A DNA stretch of 44,682 bases from Trichomonas tenax (lineage: Eukaryota; Parabasalia; Trichomonadida; Trichomonadidae), in contig JALKBU010000368.1 in the NCBI GenBank assembly GCA_023091735.1, forward strand, positions 1 to 44,682, written 5' to 3'. The notes under the pieces were generated by a model that searched no databases, was not told where the DNA came from, and worked only from the letters and a program-made list of their open reading frames with translations. Positions within the stretch are counted from its first letter, which is position 1, and the number at the start of each line of letters is the position of its first letter. The position numbers and the translations under genes are program-made. Below are positions 29,616 through 38,186 of the stretch, piece after piece.

Positions 29616-29801
29616 TTACTTTGTATTTAATGTAGATGCTATCCATATATTTATTATGGGTACTTCAATGCACATTACTTCAAACTTATTTTATGACTTA
29701 TAAAATCTCATGTTAAATTTAATGTAATCCTGATATACCCTCAATGTGTAGAAGCTTGATTTCGAGAGCAGGACACCTTGTTTTTGTTTTGTTAGTTTAA
29801 T

Positions 29802-30908
29802 TTAGCTTCTAATGAATTTTGTAATATCTCTAAGTGCAACATCAGAAAGATGACGCTCGTTAACTGCATAATCGATCTTTTCAAGAAGCATTTCGCAAGA
29901 CATGAGCATGTGATCGCACTTGTCGTACTTCAACACTTGTGCATTCTTCTTTGTTGCAATGAATTTGAGCCATTCGGCTTTTTCTTCTTCATCTACAGTC
30001 TGATCGAGCTCAGAATTAATGAATAATATAGGAATATCCTCTAGGAACTTGCTGAAGTCGTAGTCTTCCATGCCCTCGAATTTTTCGAGTGCTTTTGAAG
30101 CTGGATTGATGATAATAGCGCCTTTAACGACACCACCGAACTTTCTAAGGATTCTGTTCATCCAAAGAACGCCATATCCTTGGAAAATAATGAAAATATC
30201 GCTGATATCTGATCTTGACATCAATAATTGCATAATTGTTGCAGCATAAGCAGCAGCTGGCTCTGGTGTGTCGAGCATCTGTTCTGTAAATTCTCCACGA
30301 ACGAAAGCAACATTTGCAGATGGAAGATACTCATAATCCTTATAATAGTCAACATATCCCATTCTCCCGTTGACGTCAAGCTGCCACTGCGCGTTTATGA
30401 TGAAAGCTGCTGGATATTTATCACCTGCTTTTGTTGGTCGCGACATAACGATATATGGATCTTCAGACAACGTAATACGCTCGAAACGCGACTCTTTGAT
30501 GTAGCTTGGAGTGTGATAAATTCTGCATCTTCCCATTTGGAAATCGCAAATTTCCTTATTTTGGTTGTATCCTACTGTGGCGAAGAACCTTATGTCATCA
30601 ACATACATTGAAACGAATGTTAATACTATATTAGGAGACTGTGGATGAATTTTTGCTCCAAAAGCTCTTTCAATGCTTGTTATGACTCCGTAGTTTGACT
30701 CAAACATGACAACTTTCTTTGAGAATTCGATAAATGGAAAATTATTCTTAACAATCTCAGACCAAGTTTCATAAAATTCTGCAATGTTTCCATTAATGAA
30801 CAAATCGGTTACCTGTTTGACTGCGAGTTCGTGCAGCCACTCCGGAGGGTTCGGGCAGTCCTCAAACTTGACGTATGGGTGAGGAATCTGCTTGAAAAAC
30901 TCTTCCAT
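29802..30908 (-). CDS. Alpha/beta-hydrolase-like protein lacking the nucleophile (pseudoenzyme)
   Basis: A 368-residue protein. Residues ~25-130 look like a DUF3887/NTF2-like N-terminal domain (VTDLFINGNIAEFYETW), and ~145-368 like an alpha/beta-hydrolase. The elbow after a hydrophobic strand reads IIFQGYGVLW (241-250), so the usual G-x-S-x-G serine is Gly244 or Tyr245. The acid (Asp302 in SELDQTV) and the histidine (His333 in KCDHMLM) are both in their expected places. There is no signal peptide, so it is probably cytosolic. It may bind rather than hydrolyse a ligand. The start is supported by a TCATTTTTA initiator touching the ATG. High GC in codon third positions suggests strong expression. 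Confidence 0.65.
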   Translation of the reverse strand: MEEFFKQIPHPYVKFEDCPNPPEWLHELAVKQVTDLFINGNIAEFYETWSEIVKNNFPFIEFSKKVVMFESNYGVITSIERAFGAKIHPQSPNIVLTFVSMYVDDIRFFATVGYNQNKEICDFQMGRCRIYHTPSYIKESRFERITLSEDPYIVMSRPTKAGDKYPAAFIINAQWQLDVNGRMGYVDYYKDYEYLPSANVAFVRGEFTEQMLDTPEPAAAYAATIMQLLMSRSDISDIFIIFQGYGVLWMNRILRKFGGVVKGAIIINPASKALEKFEGMEDYDFSKFLEDIPILFINSELDQTVDEEEKAEWLKFIATKKNAQVLKYDKCDHMLMSCEMLLEKIDYAVNERHLSDVALRDITKFIRS

Positions 30909-30917
30909 TAAAAATGA
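30909..30917 (-). promoter_or_regulatory. Initiator for the hydrolase-like gene
   Basis: On the minus strand this reads TCATTTTTA immediately before the ATG, so the 5' leader would be under ten bases. Confidence 0.7.
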
Positions 30918-31135
30918 CTAAAGTTGATACAATAACGATATCCTCCTCCAATGGGTATTCTTTGTCAACAAAAATAAGAGCAATTTTGTTTGCGTGTCAA
31001 TGAGTCACCTTGTAAAGTGTCGGATTGTCAGATTTTGAAAAGGGTGATATTTGATGTAAAGCGATAAAATGTCAAAAATAATAATAAAGGGGGAATATCT
31101 ATTTTAATTTGATGTGACATTAAAAAGGATATTTC

Positions 31136-31210
31136 GTGCTTTTTTGCTGCTATGTGCAACTACACCACACCCTGTAGCTGCACGCAGCAGCAAAAATGGA
31201 CAAAAAGCAC
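31136..31210. repeat. Hairpin A1 of the fold-back element
   Basis: The left arm contains TTTTTTGCTGCTATGTGCAA; the right arm contains TGCACGCAGCAGCAAAAA and ends AAAAAGCAC, pairing with GTGCTTTTT at the left edge. Confidence 0.7.
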
Positions 31211-31372
31211 TTATGAAAAAACAAATATTGTATTAAAATAATTTTCGACGCAAGCTGATCTTTTTACTTCTTTAGCTGGTGAAACATTAGGACCACACAG
31301 ATTCAAGACACTCACCAGCTAAAAGAGGCAGAAAAGGCTTCATCCTCGATTATAATAAGAAAAAAAAAGCGA

Positions 31373-31454
31373 GGCATTCGTCCATTTTTGTTGATGTGAA
31401 CAACCTTATTGTATATAGTGGTTGCACATAACAGCAAAAATGAATGAAAAGCAC
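31373..31454. repeat. Hairpin A2 of the fold-back element
   Basis: ATTCGTCCATTTTTGTTGATG on the left pairs imperfectly with the right arm GTTGCACATAACAGCAAAAA and the following ATGAATGAAAAGC. This is the same unit as A1 and A3. Confidence 0.6.
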
Positions 31455-31581
31455 GCTTGTTTTTATTTCAAATTATATATCGATAACAAAATCATGTTTT
31501 TTGATTCCTTAGATTGTGAAAGTCTTAGACACATAGAGATCTAAGACTTTACTAACTAAAGAAGCAAAAACATCGGGCTGC

Positions 31582-31646
31582 GCCGAGATAACATCGGTTT
31601 AAAACTTTTTCAAGCTTTGCTTTTTGTGAATCGAAGTTATCTCGGC
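31582..31646. repeat. GCCGAGATAAC hairpin
   Basis: GCCGAGATAACATCG (31582-31596) pairs with CGAAGTTATCTCGGC (31632-31646) at 14 of 15 positions. A separate smaller hairpin, AAAGTCTTAGA/TCTAAGACTTT, is at 31519-31550. Confidence 0.7.
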
Positions 31647-31781
31647 AACAAAACCGAGATCCCTCGCTTTTTTAGCAGAGTTTGCCTATGTTTCATGTTC
31701 TACTAAGGATTCACTTGCTACAGAAGCGAGAAATCTCTGTTTGCATCGAAATAATTTTGATGCATAGCTTTCTTCTTAAAA

Positions 31782-31864
31782 ATGCTTTTCGTCCACCCTT
31801 GCTGCTGCATGCAGCCACGGAGTATGGTGTAGTTGCACACAGCAACAAAAATAGACGAATAGCA
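31782..31864. repeat. Hairpin A3 of the fold-back element
   Basis: TGCTTTTCGTCCACCCTTGC at the left pairs with GCAACAAAAATAGACGAATA at the right. Read on the complement, A3 resembles A1, so the two lie as inverted copies within the element. Confidence 0.65.
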
Positions 31865-32062
31865 TGCTTTTTAATTCAAATTTAAATACTCACCCCTTTA
31901 ATTTCTAATATGACACATATGCTGTTATTTGGCAAATATTATTTTACTTGACAAAATGGATTTATTTTAATTGTTTTTGACTATTTTTCAATACCAAAAA
32001 TCTGATAATCTGACGCTTTACAGAGTGACTCGTTGACACGCAAAACAATTTTAAGCAATTTT

Positions 32063-32520
32063 TGATCTTTAATTAATATCTCTTTGTGCAGGTTTATTAT
32101 TTCATTGTTGGTGTATATGCAATGTGCACGAACTTAAATACTAACTATGTTTAACTTAATTTAATAAATCTTATTAATTATATTACTTGAGAATGCTAAT
32201 ATCTTATTGTATTAACTATTCATATACCGCAACTCCTTGATATATCATTCTGATGTCGATAAATTGATCAATAATAAATCAATACTTCTCTTGCAAGCAA
32301 TAGTCGATAGCCATAAAAGTATGTGAACTACCATTTGCAGCTAAAGCTTAATGAAAAGTAATTTTCAAAATAATTCATAATTTCATATGAGAAGAGTGTA
32401 TCTGTTGACAAAAAGTCTCTCCAAAAGAAGTATTTGCTTGTAGTACTCTTTTGTATTGATTAGAAAGATATGAATTTTTTGCATAGAAAGATTATGGAAT
32501 AATAGAATTTATATTCGATG
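32063..32520. other. Intergenic, no gene seen
   Basis: About 460 bases of AT-rich sequence between the fold-back element and the 3' end of the Brr6-like gene. Nothing supported. Confidence 0.5.
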
Positions 32521-32934
32521 TTAAACGATGCTTCTGATCTTTCTAATTTGTCTAATCAATATAACAGTAAGAATTATTAAAGATATTGTACGATAATTGA
32601 GATTCAAAATGAATTCACCGATGGAACTATTTACGTATTGAATTATAACCGATGGAATTGTTGATTTCAATGCCTTTAGCTTGTTTTTGTATTCATCACA
32701 TATTTTCTTTTGATATGGAGTCTGATTTATATCGTAGCATTTATTGCTTGATATATTTAACTCTATTTGTTCGATTTTAGCCTTGTTATGCTGCGTTTGG
32801 TGAATATTTAGAGAAATTATTTCAAAAAATGCGTTAATTATGAAAAAGCCTGCTGTGAACAATATGCAGAAATTCAAGGCTGAATAAAGAAACATATTTA
32901 TTCTCAACAATCTTTGTATTGTCTCTTTGATCAT
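32521..32934 (-). CDS. Brr6/Brl1-like nuclear-envelope membrane protein
   Basis: A 137-residue protein starting MIKETIQRLL. One membrane span at ~13-38 (FLYSALNFCILFTAGFFII) is followed by a ~65-residue polar loop with N-x-C-Y...P-Y-Q-K-K-I-C-D-E-Y (two cysteines). After an amphipathic helix (SSIGEFILNLNYRTISLI), a second span ends in a basic tail. This span-loop-span plan and the Cys/Pro/Cys loop resemble the Brr6/Brl1 domain, which acts in nuclear-pore insertion and lipid homeostasis at the nuclear envelope. Classical members have four loop cysteines; here I see two. A longer frame starts at 33006 inside the next gene. I prefer 32934, since a TCATTTATT initiator and a TGTCATGTAAA motif precede it. 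Confidence 0.5.
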   Translation of the reverse strand: MIKETIQRLLRINMFLYSALNFCILFTAGFFIINAFFEIISLNIHQTQHNKAKIEQIELNISSNKCYDINQTPYQKKICDEYKNKLKALKSTIPSVIIQYVNSSIGEFILNLNYRTISLIILTVILIRQIRKIRSIV

Positions 32935-32954
32935 CGAGAAACAAAAAACAATAA

Positions 32955-32985
32955 AATAAATGACAAATAAATATTTACATGACAT
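32955..32985 (-). promoter_or_regulatory. Initiator plus recurrent motif for the Brr6-like gene
   Basis: On the minus strand, ATGTCATGTAAATATT (about 32985-32970) is followed by TCATTTATT (32963-32955), ~20 bases ahead of the ATG at 32934. The motif overlaps the last codons of the neighbouring gene. Confidence 0.5.
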
Positions 32986-34828
32986 CATTTCCAGAAAAAT
33001 TGCCATGACTATTGATAGGGAAAGGCAAATCCATCAGGAGATTCATATCTTCCTTAAATTTGTTAATTTCGGTATTGGATGCTTCATCCTTGTCCCTCTT
33101 GTATACATCATTTCTGAAATACTTAATGAATTCGATATGAGAAATGAGCTTTGGAGGAGAATAGTGTGTTATCAGGGCAAGAAGTGCTGGCTGTATTGAG
33201 TCTTGTCCATCAAAGCCTTTCATCAACTTGTAGTGAAATGTCATCAATAGTCTGTGCTTCTCAAGAGGGTCCAAATCCAAGGATAAATCGTTGCATAATT
33301 TCTCATATTTGCGCTTGTATTTGTCACTCAACATTACATATCTTTGTTCTAATGGATCCTTAGACTCGGATCCATGAATAAAATCAAGTCCATCTACGCC
33401 AATATATCTTAACATAGTGCGCTTATATAAGAGGTCATTGGCATAATTCTCTTCGCATATTCGTTTGAATTTGTTGGAGTATTCCTTTTTGATGTAATCC
33501 ATATGCAACTTGTATTCCTTCATAACAATTGAAAACAATTCGTTTCCTTTCTCCGACTCCTTGATATATTCAGAAATTTCAGAATTATTTAATTTGATGA
33601 CATAACCATAATTTTGTTTAAGATATGGTTCATAACGTTTTAAAAACTTATTCATTATGCTCTGGAGTACAGAGTATTTCAAATATTCTTCTCCGTGCCA
33701 TAACATTTGAATTTCTCTATCTTGATCAATGTAATTTTTGGCTTTATTGAACTTATTTACGTTATCAATAGGTTCATCAATTGGTCCAAATGTGCGCATA
33801 GTATGCTCATCTGATCTTAGATATGCTAGCCTTGTATTAAAAGCGCTCCTCTTGGAAAGAGGAAGTCTTGAAATGCCCATCTTCAGATATTTATAAAGTG
33901 TAAAGCCTTTCGGATAAGAATTGATTATAGGAAGAAGAGGCATCTCTTTGAGCAAATCTCTAAATAGCTCGTTTGAAGTGTTCAATGTTTGTTTGCATCT
34001 ATTGAGCTCATTAATACTAAAAATTTCTTCACATTTTTCAGGAAATGTTGTAGATTTGAATTCTGTGTCATTGGTACTTTTTAATTTTTGGACCCATTCA
34101 CTAAGAAATGATGAATCGTGCATGAAATCGTTAGACAAAGTTTTCTCATCTGAGTAATAAAAAGATAGATTAAATAATTTTGGATAACTTCGTATTTTTT
34201 GAATGATGATATTAATAAGATTGCTATCGATATTGAAAAGTTCGACTATGTGCTTTGGACATTTGTGTGCATGATCAGTAATATTCTTTTTAAATTGTTC
34301 GATTGTATCCTCATCTTTGATTTCTATTGTTGAATCAACAAATTTATACATTATATTTAGATTTTTGTTAATGAAACGAACGAAATCAGGTGATAGAAAT
34401 TCAATTATAGCGAGCTTTTCAAATAAATTTGTGTTTGTTACGCGAATATTCTCCATTATTCTCTGATGTTCACTTGAAGAGAGCAAAAAGAAATAAAAGA
34501 ATTTAGGAAAGACCTCAAATATAAACTCTTGTTCTGTTATAGTCTCAGGGTGTTCATAATCTGCTGCGAATTCTCTGAATTGATGAATATCAAAATTTGA
34601 TGATTTGTCAGCGATGAATTTAGCCTTTAGACATTTGTTGATATATTGAAGGTTTTTGTAGTATCGAGCATATTTTTGCATCATTTCTTCTTTATTTTCT
34701 TGAATTTTTGTAAGTTCGTCGCTTGATGTATTAAATAAAGTCAATGACATGGTTCTGTTACCATGTATGAGTTCCTGCTTATCACGAAGGTATTTGAAGA
34801 TTTCTAGTTGATAATCTCTCTCTTGCAT
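32975..34828 (-). CDS. Hypothetical helical protein (weak HMG-box-like segments)
   Basis: A 617-residue, Lys/Glu/Tyr-rich helical protein with no signal peptide or membrane span. Two stretches distantly recall HMG-box helices: SYPKGFTLYKYLKMGISRLP near 313-332 and RYVMLSDKYKRKYEKL near 497-512 (the 'W-x-x-L-S-x-x-x-K-x-x-Y' helix with the Trp lost). This is too weak to assign a DNA-binding role. The stop codon lies 40 bases upstream of the Brr6-like start, and both genes run the same way. Function unknown. Confidence 0.75.
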   Translation of the reverse strand: MQERDYQLEIFKYLRDKQELIHGNRTMSLTLFNTSSDELTKIQENKEEMMQKYARYYKNLQYINKCLKAKFIADKSSNFDIHQFREFAADYEHPETITEQEFIFEVFPKFFYFFLLSSSEHQRIMENIRVTNTNLFEKLAIIEFLSPDFVRFINKNLNIMYKFVDSTIEIKDEDTIEQFKKNITDHAHKCPKHIVELFNIDSNLINIIIQKIRSYPKLFNLSFYYSDEKTLSNDFMHDSSFLSEWVQKLKSTNDTEFKSTTFPEKCEEIFSINELNRCKQTLNTSNELFRDLLKEMPLLPIINSYPKGFTLYKYLKMGISRLPLSKRSAFNTRLAYLRSDEHTMRTFGPIDEPIDNVNKFNKAKNYIDQDREIQMLWHGEEYLKYSVLQSIMNKFLKRYEPYLKQNYGYVIKLNNSEISEYIKESEKGNELFSIVMKEYKLHMDYIKKEYSNKFKRICEENYANDLLYKRTMLRYIGVDGLDFIHGSESKDPLEQRYVMLSDKYKRKYEKLCNDLSLDLDPLEKHRLLMTFHYKLMKGFDGQDSIQPALLALITHYSPPKLISHIEFIKYFRNDVYKRDKDEASNTEINKFKEDMNLLMDLPFPINSHGNFSGNDVM

Positions 34829-35382
34829 TTATTTTATTGGAAATAAAATTTCCAGCTAATTTTTGAAATTTTAATTTTTTGGTTTATTTTAATTTAGTTT
34901 AGTATGAAAAGACTAATTTAAACAAAAAATTAATTGAATGCTTTATTTTGGATTTGCATTACATTTTAAAAATTTCTTTGATTTTAATTATTGCTATTGT
35001 TTTAATGTATAATGGTATAGAAATTTTTAAAATTATGGTAAAATTCATTCGCAAATCATAATTTTGAAGGCAGAGTAGTATAAAATTATCATCTAATTTT
35101 GCATCTTTATTTGCTTATATGACTCAAAAGGCTTAATATTAATATTATTTTTAAATTTAATCATAAAATGTTCAAATTGAAGAAATGGGATTATGATTTT
35201 AGATATATTTATTTATACTGCTATAGTTATATAGGGACAATATATCGATATCTTTGTTTTTGGTTCAGATTTACTAAAAGAGAGAGTTTATTAATGGAAA
35301 AAGTGAATTTCTTTGGATATTATGATTAATCGATGAAGAATTTTCAAGGTTGGCAATCTTATAAAAAAATGTGACAGAGTCA
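34829..35382. other. Divergent promoter region, no gene seen
   Basis: About 550 bases of very AT-rich sequence between the starts of the helical gene (left) and the GT61 gene (right). I see no copy of the recurrent motif and no ORF worth reporting. Confidence 0.45.
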
Positions 35383-36657
35383 ATGTTTAAAAAACAACAA
35401 ATTAACAGCAAAAAGAAACGCATTCTTGACTTCCCGTTAATTGGCCCGATGATCATTTCGATTCTTGTTGTCCTTTCTACAAAGAGTTACGACGTAAAAA
35501 GATTAATTGCAAATCAAAAAATCACATTCAGCGAAAAATGCGATGTTGTTAAGGTCACCTCTAACACCGTACGAATCTCAGAACCTAAGTCTATCGAAAA
35601 TACATATCCAAACATTGTTTCACGAACATTAGTCACAAAACCAGTTAATCTTCCTGTTGTTTACGATTTTCCTCATGTTGGCAATATCGGGCACGATGCT
35701 GTTATTCCAACTGAGCAACAGATTAGAAATTACTCAATGACAGCTGAAGCATATCTTGTTAAGATGAAAAAAGTCTTCGTGACCAACGAAGGCATTGTTT
35801 TTGCCAATGATACATTCTATCCTGGTGATTGTGCATGTCATTGGCGCGTTTGTAATGATTATTCAAGAAAAAATTATCAAAAAGAGTTCACTTATTCTTC
35901 AGTCGACCAAGCAATCTGCATTACACATGAATATGGTTGGTTTTTTGCGCACTGGTTGATCGATTTCATGCCAAAATTCTCAGTTATTCCAAATGAAATT
36001 TTATTGCACTCTAAAATCATTATCACGAATACAGCGTCATTTACTATCGACGGACTTAATTTCTTCGGTATTGCTCAGAAGAATATCATCGCCACACCAC
36101 CAAATACAGCAGTTTTCTGCGAAACTCTTTACACAGTTGAGCCAATCGTTTGCACAAAGTTCAACGCATATTTGCTCCTAAACCTGCGCCAAATGATCGT
36201 TAATAGGGCGAAATTAGATCAAAAGCAACCAACAGATTACATTGTTTACAATCGTGAGAATACAGATTACAGAAAGATGGGAAACTACGGAGATGTCTTC
36301 GATACAATCAAAAAAGGATATCCTGACTATCCATGGAAGAATATTAAGATTACAGGTGGAATTGTCGACCAAGCTAAAACATTCAACTCTATTAAGCTAT
36401 TCGTTGCTATGCACGGTGCCGCATTCGCCAATACACTTTTCATGCAACCAAACACAGCTGTTGTCGAACTTCAAGTCGATAGATGGGTAGACAACTATCT
36501 CTGGGTATCAGCATACACTCAGGTCCATCACTTATTCGCCAGAGACATGAATGTCCAATGGAGACAATCTGACAGCAAAAATATCATCGATAAAAATACA
36601 ATGGCTGGTCTTGTCGGCATGGCACTTGATGCAATGAAGAGGGCCGAGAAGTCGTAA
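35383..36657 (+). CDS. GT61-family (DUF563) glycosyltransferase, type II membrane
   Basis: A 424-residue protein. A short basic N-terminus (KKQQINSKKKR) is followed by one membrane span at ~19-34, the type II plan of Golgi transferases. The catalytic domain shows GT61/DUF563 marks: the strand-helix HEYGWFFAHWLIDFMPKF near 189-206, and the diagnostic VAMHGAAFANTLFMQPNTAV near 341-360 followed by VELQVDRW. GT61 enzymes transfer xylose, GlcNAc or similar sugars onto glycoproteins or polysaccharides. The donor here is unknown. The protein likely acts in the Golgi on surface or secreted glycoconjugates. The ATG at 35383 is the first real start; the frame before it begins with GTG. Confidence 0.87.
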   Translation: MFKKQQINSKKKRILDFPLIGPMIISILVVLSTKSYDVKRLIANQKITFSEKCDVVKVTSNTVRISEPKSIENTYPNIVSRTLVTKPVNLPVVYDFPHVGNIGHDAVIPTEQQIRNYSMTAEAYLVKMKKVFVTNEGIVFANDTFYPGDCACHWRVCNDYSRKNYQKEFTYSSVDQAICITHEYGWFFAHWLIDFMPKFSVIPNEILLHSKIIITNTASFTIDGLNFFGIAQKNIIATPPNTAVFCETLYTVEPIVCTKFNAYLLLNLRQMIVNRAKLDQKQPTDYIVYNRENTDYRKMGNYGDVFDTIKKGYPDYPWKNIKITGGIVDQAKTFNSIKLFVAMHGAAFANTLFMQPNTAVVELQVDRWVDNYLWVSAYTQVHHLFARDMNVQWRQSDSKNIIDKNTMAGLVGMALDAMKRAEKS

Positions 36658-36759
36658 CTAATTATATAGATTATTTGTAGAATTTGTCATTAATAATAAA
36701 GTATGTAAAATTATTGAATAATATAATGATGAGAAATATTTTACATATATTAAAGCGAA

Positions 36760-37548
36760 TTAGTAACCAGGGAACCTTGGTTCTGGGATAGAATTGTACT
36801 TTGGAGGATAAATAACTGCGCTCTTCAAGAATGGAATCATCTGTGTCTTTTCAAACAACTTTTCAGCATCGCGGAGTGTTGTTGCGCATACACCCTGTGT
36901 GTCTACGAACTTGAGAAGTCTATATGAATTAACTGCCTCTTCGATCAAAGGCTGCATCATGACAATGCATGGAAAATTCTTGTCAATGATGGAAAGTGTG
37001 CGTGTTGACTCGTAGATAACCTTTGTAACATAGCCTCTGAGGATCTCGAGGAATTCACTCGGGAATTTTCCGTCCGGGCAGTGGAAATTTGGTTGGATAT
37101 TTGGATTCTGGTGATGGAAGATTACCTTTGAGTGGTAAACAGTGCCCAAACTCATCGCAACGTTCCAATATGGAACGAATTTCTCTTCGAAGCGCTGATT
37201 TTCGTAAAATGTCACAACCATATCGACCTTCTTGAGTCCCTCATCAGCTAAGTTCGAGTTCCTGAAAACCTGGAACGTCGAGAGCGCAAGATACAAAATT
37301 TTTGCGCCCAAAATCGGATTTGTCTGCCAATGATTGTCATCAACGATAATCGACAAAAGCATCAAAAGAGAGATGTGATTGTCTCTCAGGATTCCGTTGA
37401 CAACTCTTCTGACATGTTTTGATTTTGGCGGATTTTCATCGTTCTTGCACGCCTTGTTGACGTATTCGACGAAACTCTGGTTGTTGACCTGGTTGTAGCC
37501 CTTCATAACCGCCGGCATAATGAGTTTCGCCTCTCCTTCGCTCGACAT
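36760..37548 (-). CDS. ANTH-domain clathrin adaptor (AP180/CALM-like)
   Basis: A 262-residue protein consisting of an ANTH domain. The phosphoinositide-binding motif is intact: Lys32, Lys42, Lys44 and His45 in NKACKNDENPPKSKHVRRV, with the same spacing as the K-x9-K-x-K-H site of CALM. The following helices (HISLLMLLSIIVDDNHWQTN, then KILYLALSTFQVF) fit ANTH. The domain binds PI(4,5)P2 and helps assemble clathrin coats. No NPF, DPW or clathrin-box tail is present, since the protein ends soon after the domain, so it may recruit SNARE cargo rather than coat. The start is the first ATG. Codon third positions are GC-rich. Confidence 0.85.
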   Translation of the reverse strand: MSSEGEAKLIMPAVMKGYNQVNNQSFVEYVNKACKNDENPPKSKHVRRVVNGILRDNHISLLMLLSIIVDDNHWQTNPILGAKILYLALSTFQVFRNSNLADEGLKKVDMVVTFYENQRFEEKFVPYWNVAMSLGTVYHSKVIFHHQNPNIQPNFHCPDGKFPSEFLEILRGYVTKVIYESTRTLSIIDKNFPCIVMMQPLIEEAVNSYRLLKFVDTQGVCATTLRDAEKLFEKTQMIPFLKSAVIYPPKYNSIPEPRFPGY

Positions 37549-38186
37549 AAAAAATTATTTTTATAAAAAGCGGTTATCCTCAATTTCTTCAATTCACTCT
37601 TTCTCTATAACCTATTAAGAATAAGAATTTCACAAAAATATAAAATGAAAAGTGAAAATGTCGAATTTATAAAAATTCTATTTTATTGCAAATTTAAATG
37701 TAGAAACTTATGTATATTCTAAATGTCACTAAAAAATGAAATAAAAATGAAATAAAATAGAAATTTATTTTTACCTTCAATCGTTAAATCTTCTTCCATT
37801 GGCTTTGCAATCATGAAGACACTGTAAAAACCTCATTAATTTGATGTAATCGGTTTGTGGAATAAAAATTTGCCCAAATAACAGCATTATTTCAAAATTT
37901 TCATTGTTCTCATATAAGAAAACAAAAATAAATGATTTTTGTTTTATTTAATTTTAATTATCTTTTTATTTTGGTTCTAGAATTTATATTTTTTTTAAGA
38001 TGCAAAAAAATTGAAATACTGTTTATTTATATTCAATACTTCAAATCGCATTTTAGACCAATATATGTCTAAAAGTGGAGGAAATTTAGAGAAAAATCAA
38101 GTTTCTTAGAATGTATTTTACAAAATTTAACAAGCAATAATTAATATAAACAAAAAAGATATAAGAACAGAAGGTGTAAAAGAAGC
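37549..38186. other. Intergenic, no gene seen
   Basis: 640 bases of AT-rich sequence upstream of the ANTH gene. No ORF, motif copy or repeat that I can support. Confidence 0.45.

Larger units (their letters stand above)
30988..32053. mobile_element. Multi-hairpin fold-back element with terminal inverted repeats (~1.07 kb)
   Basis: The left end GTTTGCGTGTCAATGAGTCA (30988) matches the right end read inward, GTTTTGCGTGTCAACGAGTC. Similarity continues for about 50 bases (…TGTAAAG(T/C)GTC(G/A)GATT(G/A)TCAGATTTT). AGCAATTTT occurs just outside both ends (30979-30987 and 32054-32062), a possible 9-base target duplication, though it overlaps imperfectly with the inverted repeat. The interior is a chain of hairpins: three ~75-85-base hairpins sharing one sequence, alternating with two smaller ones and a GCCGAGATAAC hairpin. 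No ORF is present. It lies ahead of the hydrolase-like gene, ~70 bases from its start. Confidence 0.68.

Noticed and set aside
32935..33006. Longer N-terminus for the Brr6-like protein starting at 33006
   Set aside because: It would start inside the neighbouring gene, while an initiator and motif sit right before the ATG at 32934. The plan of two membrane spans fits the shorter form.
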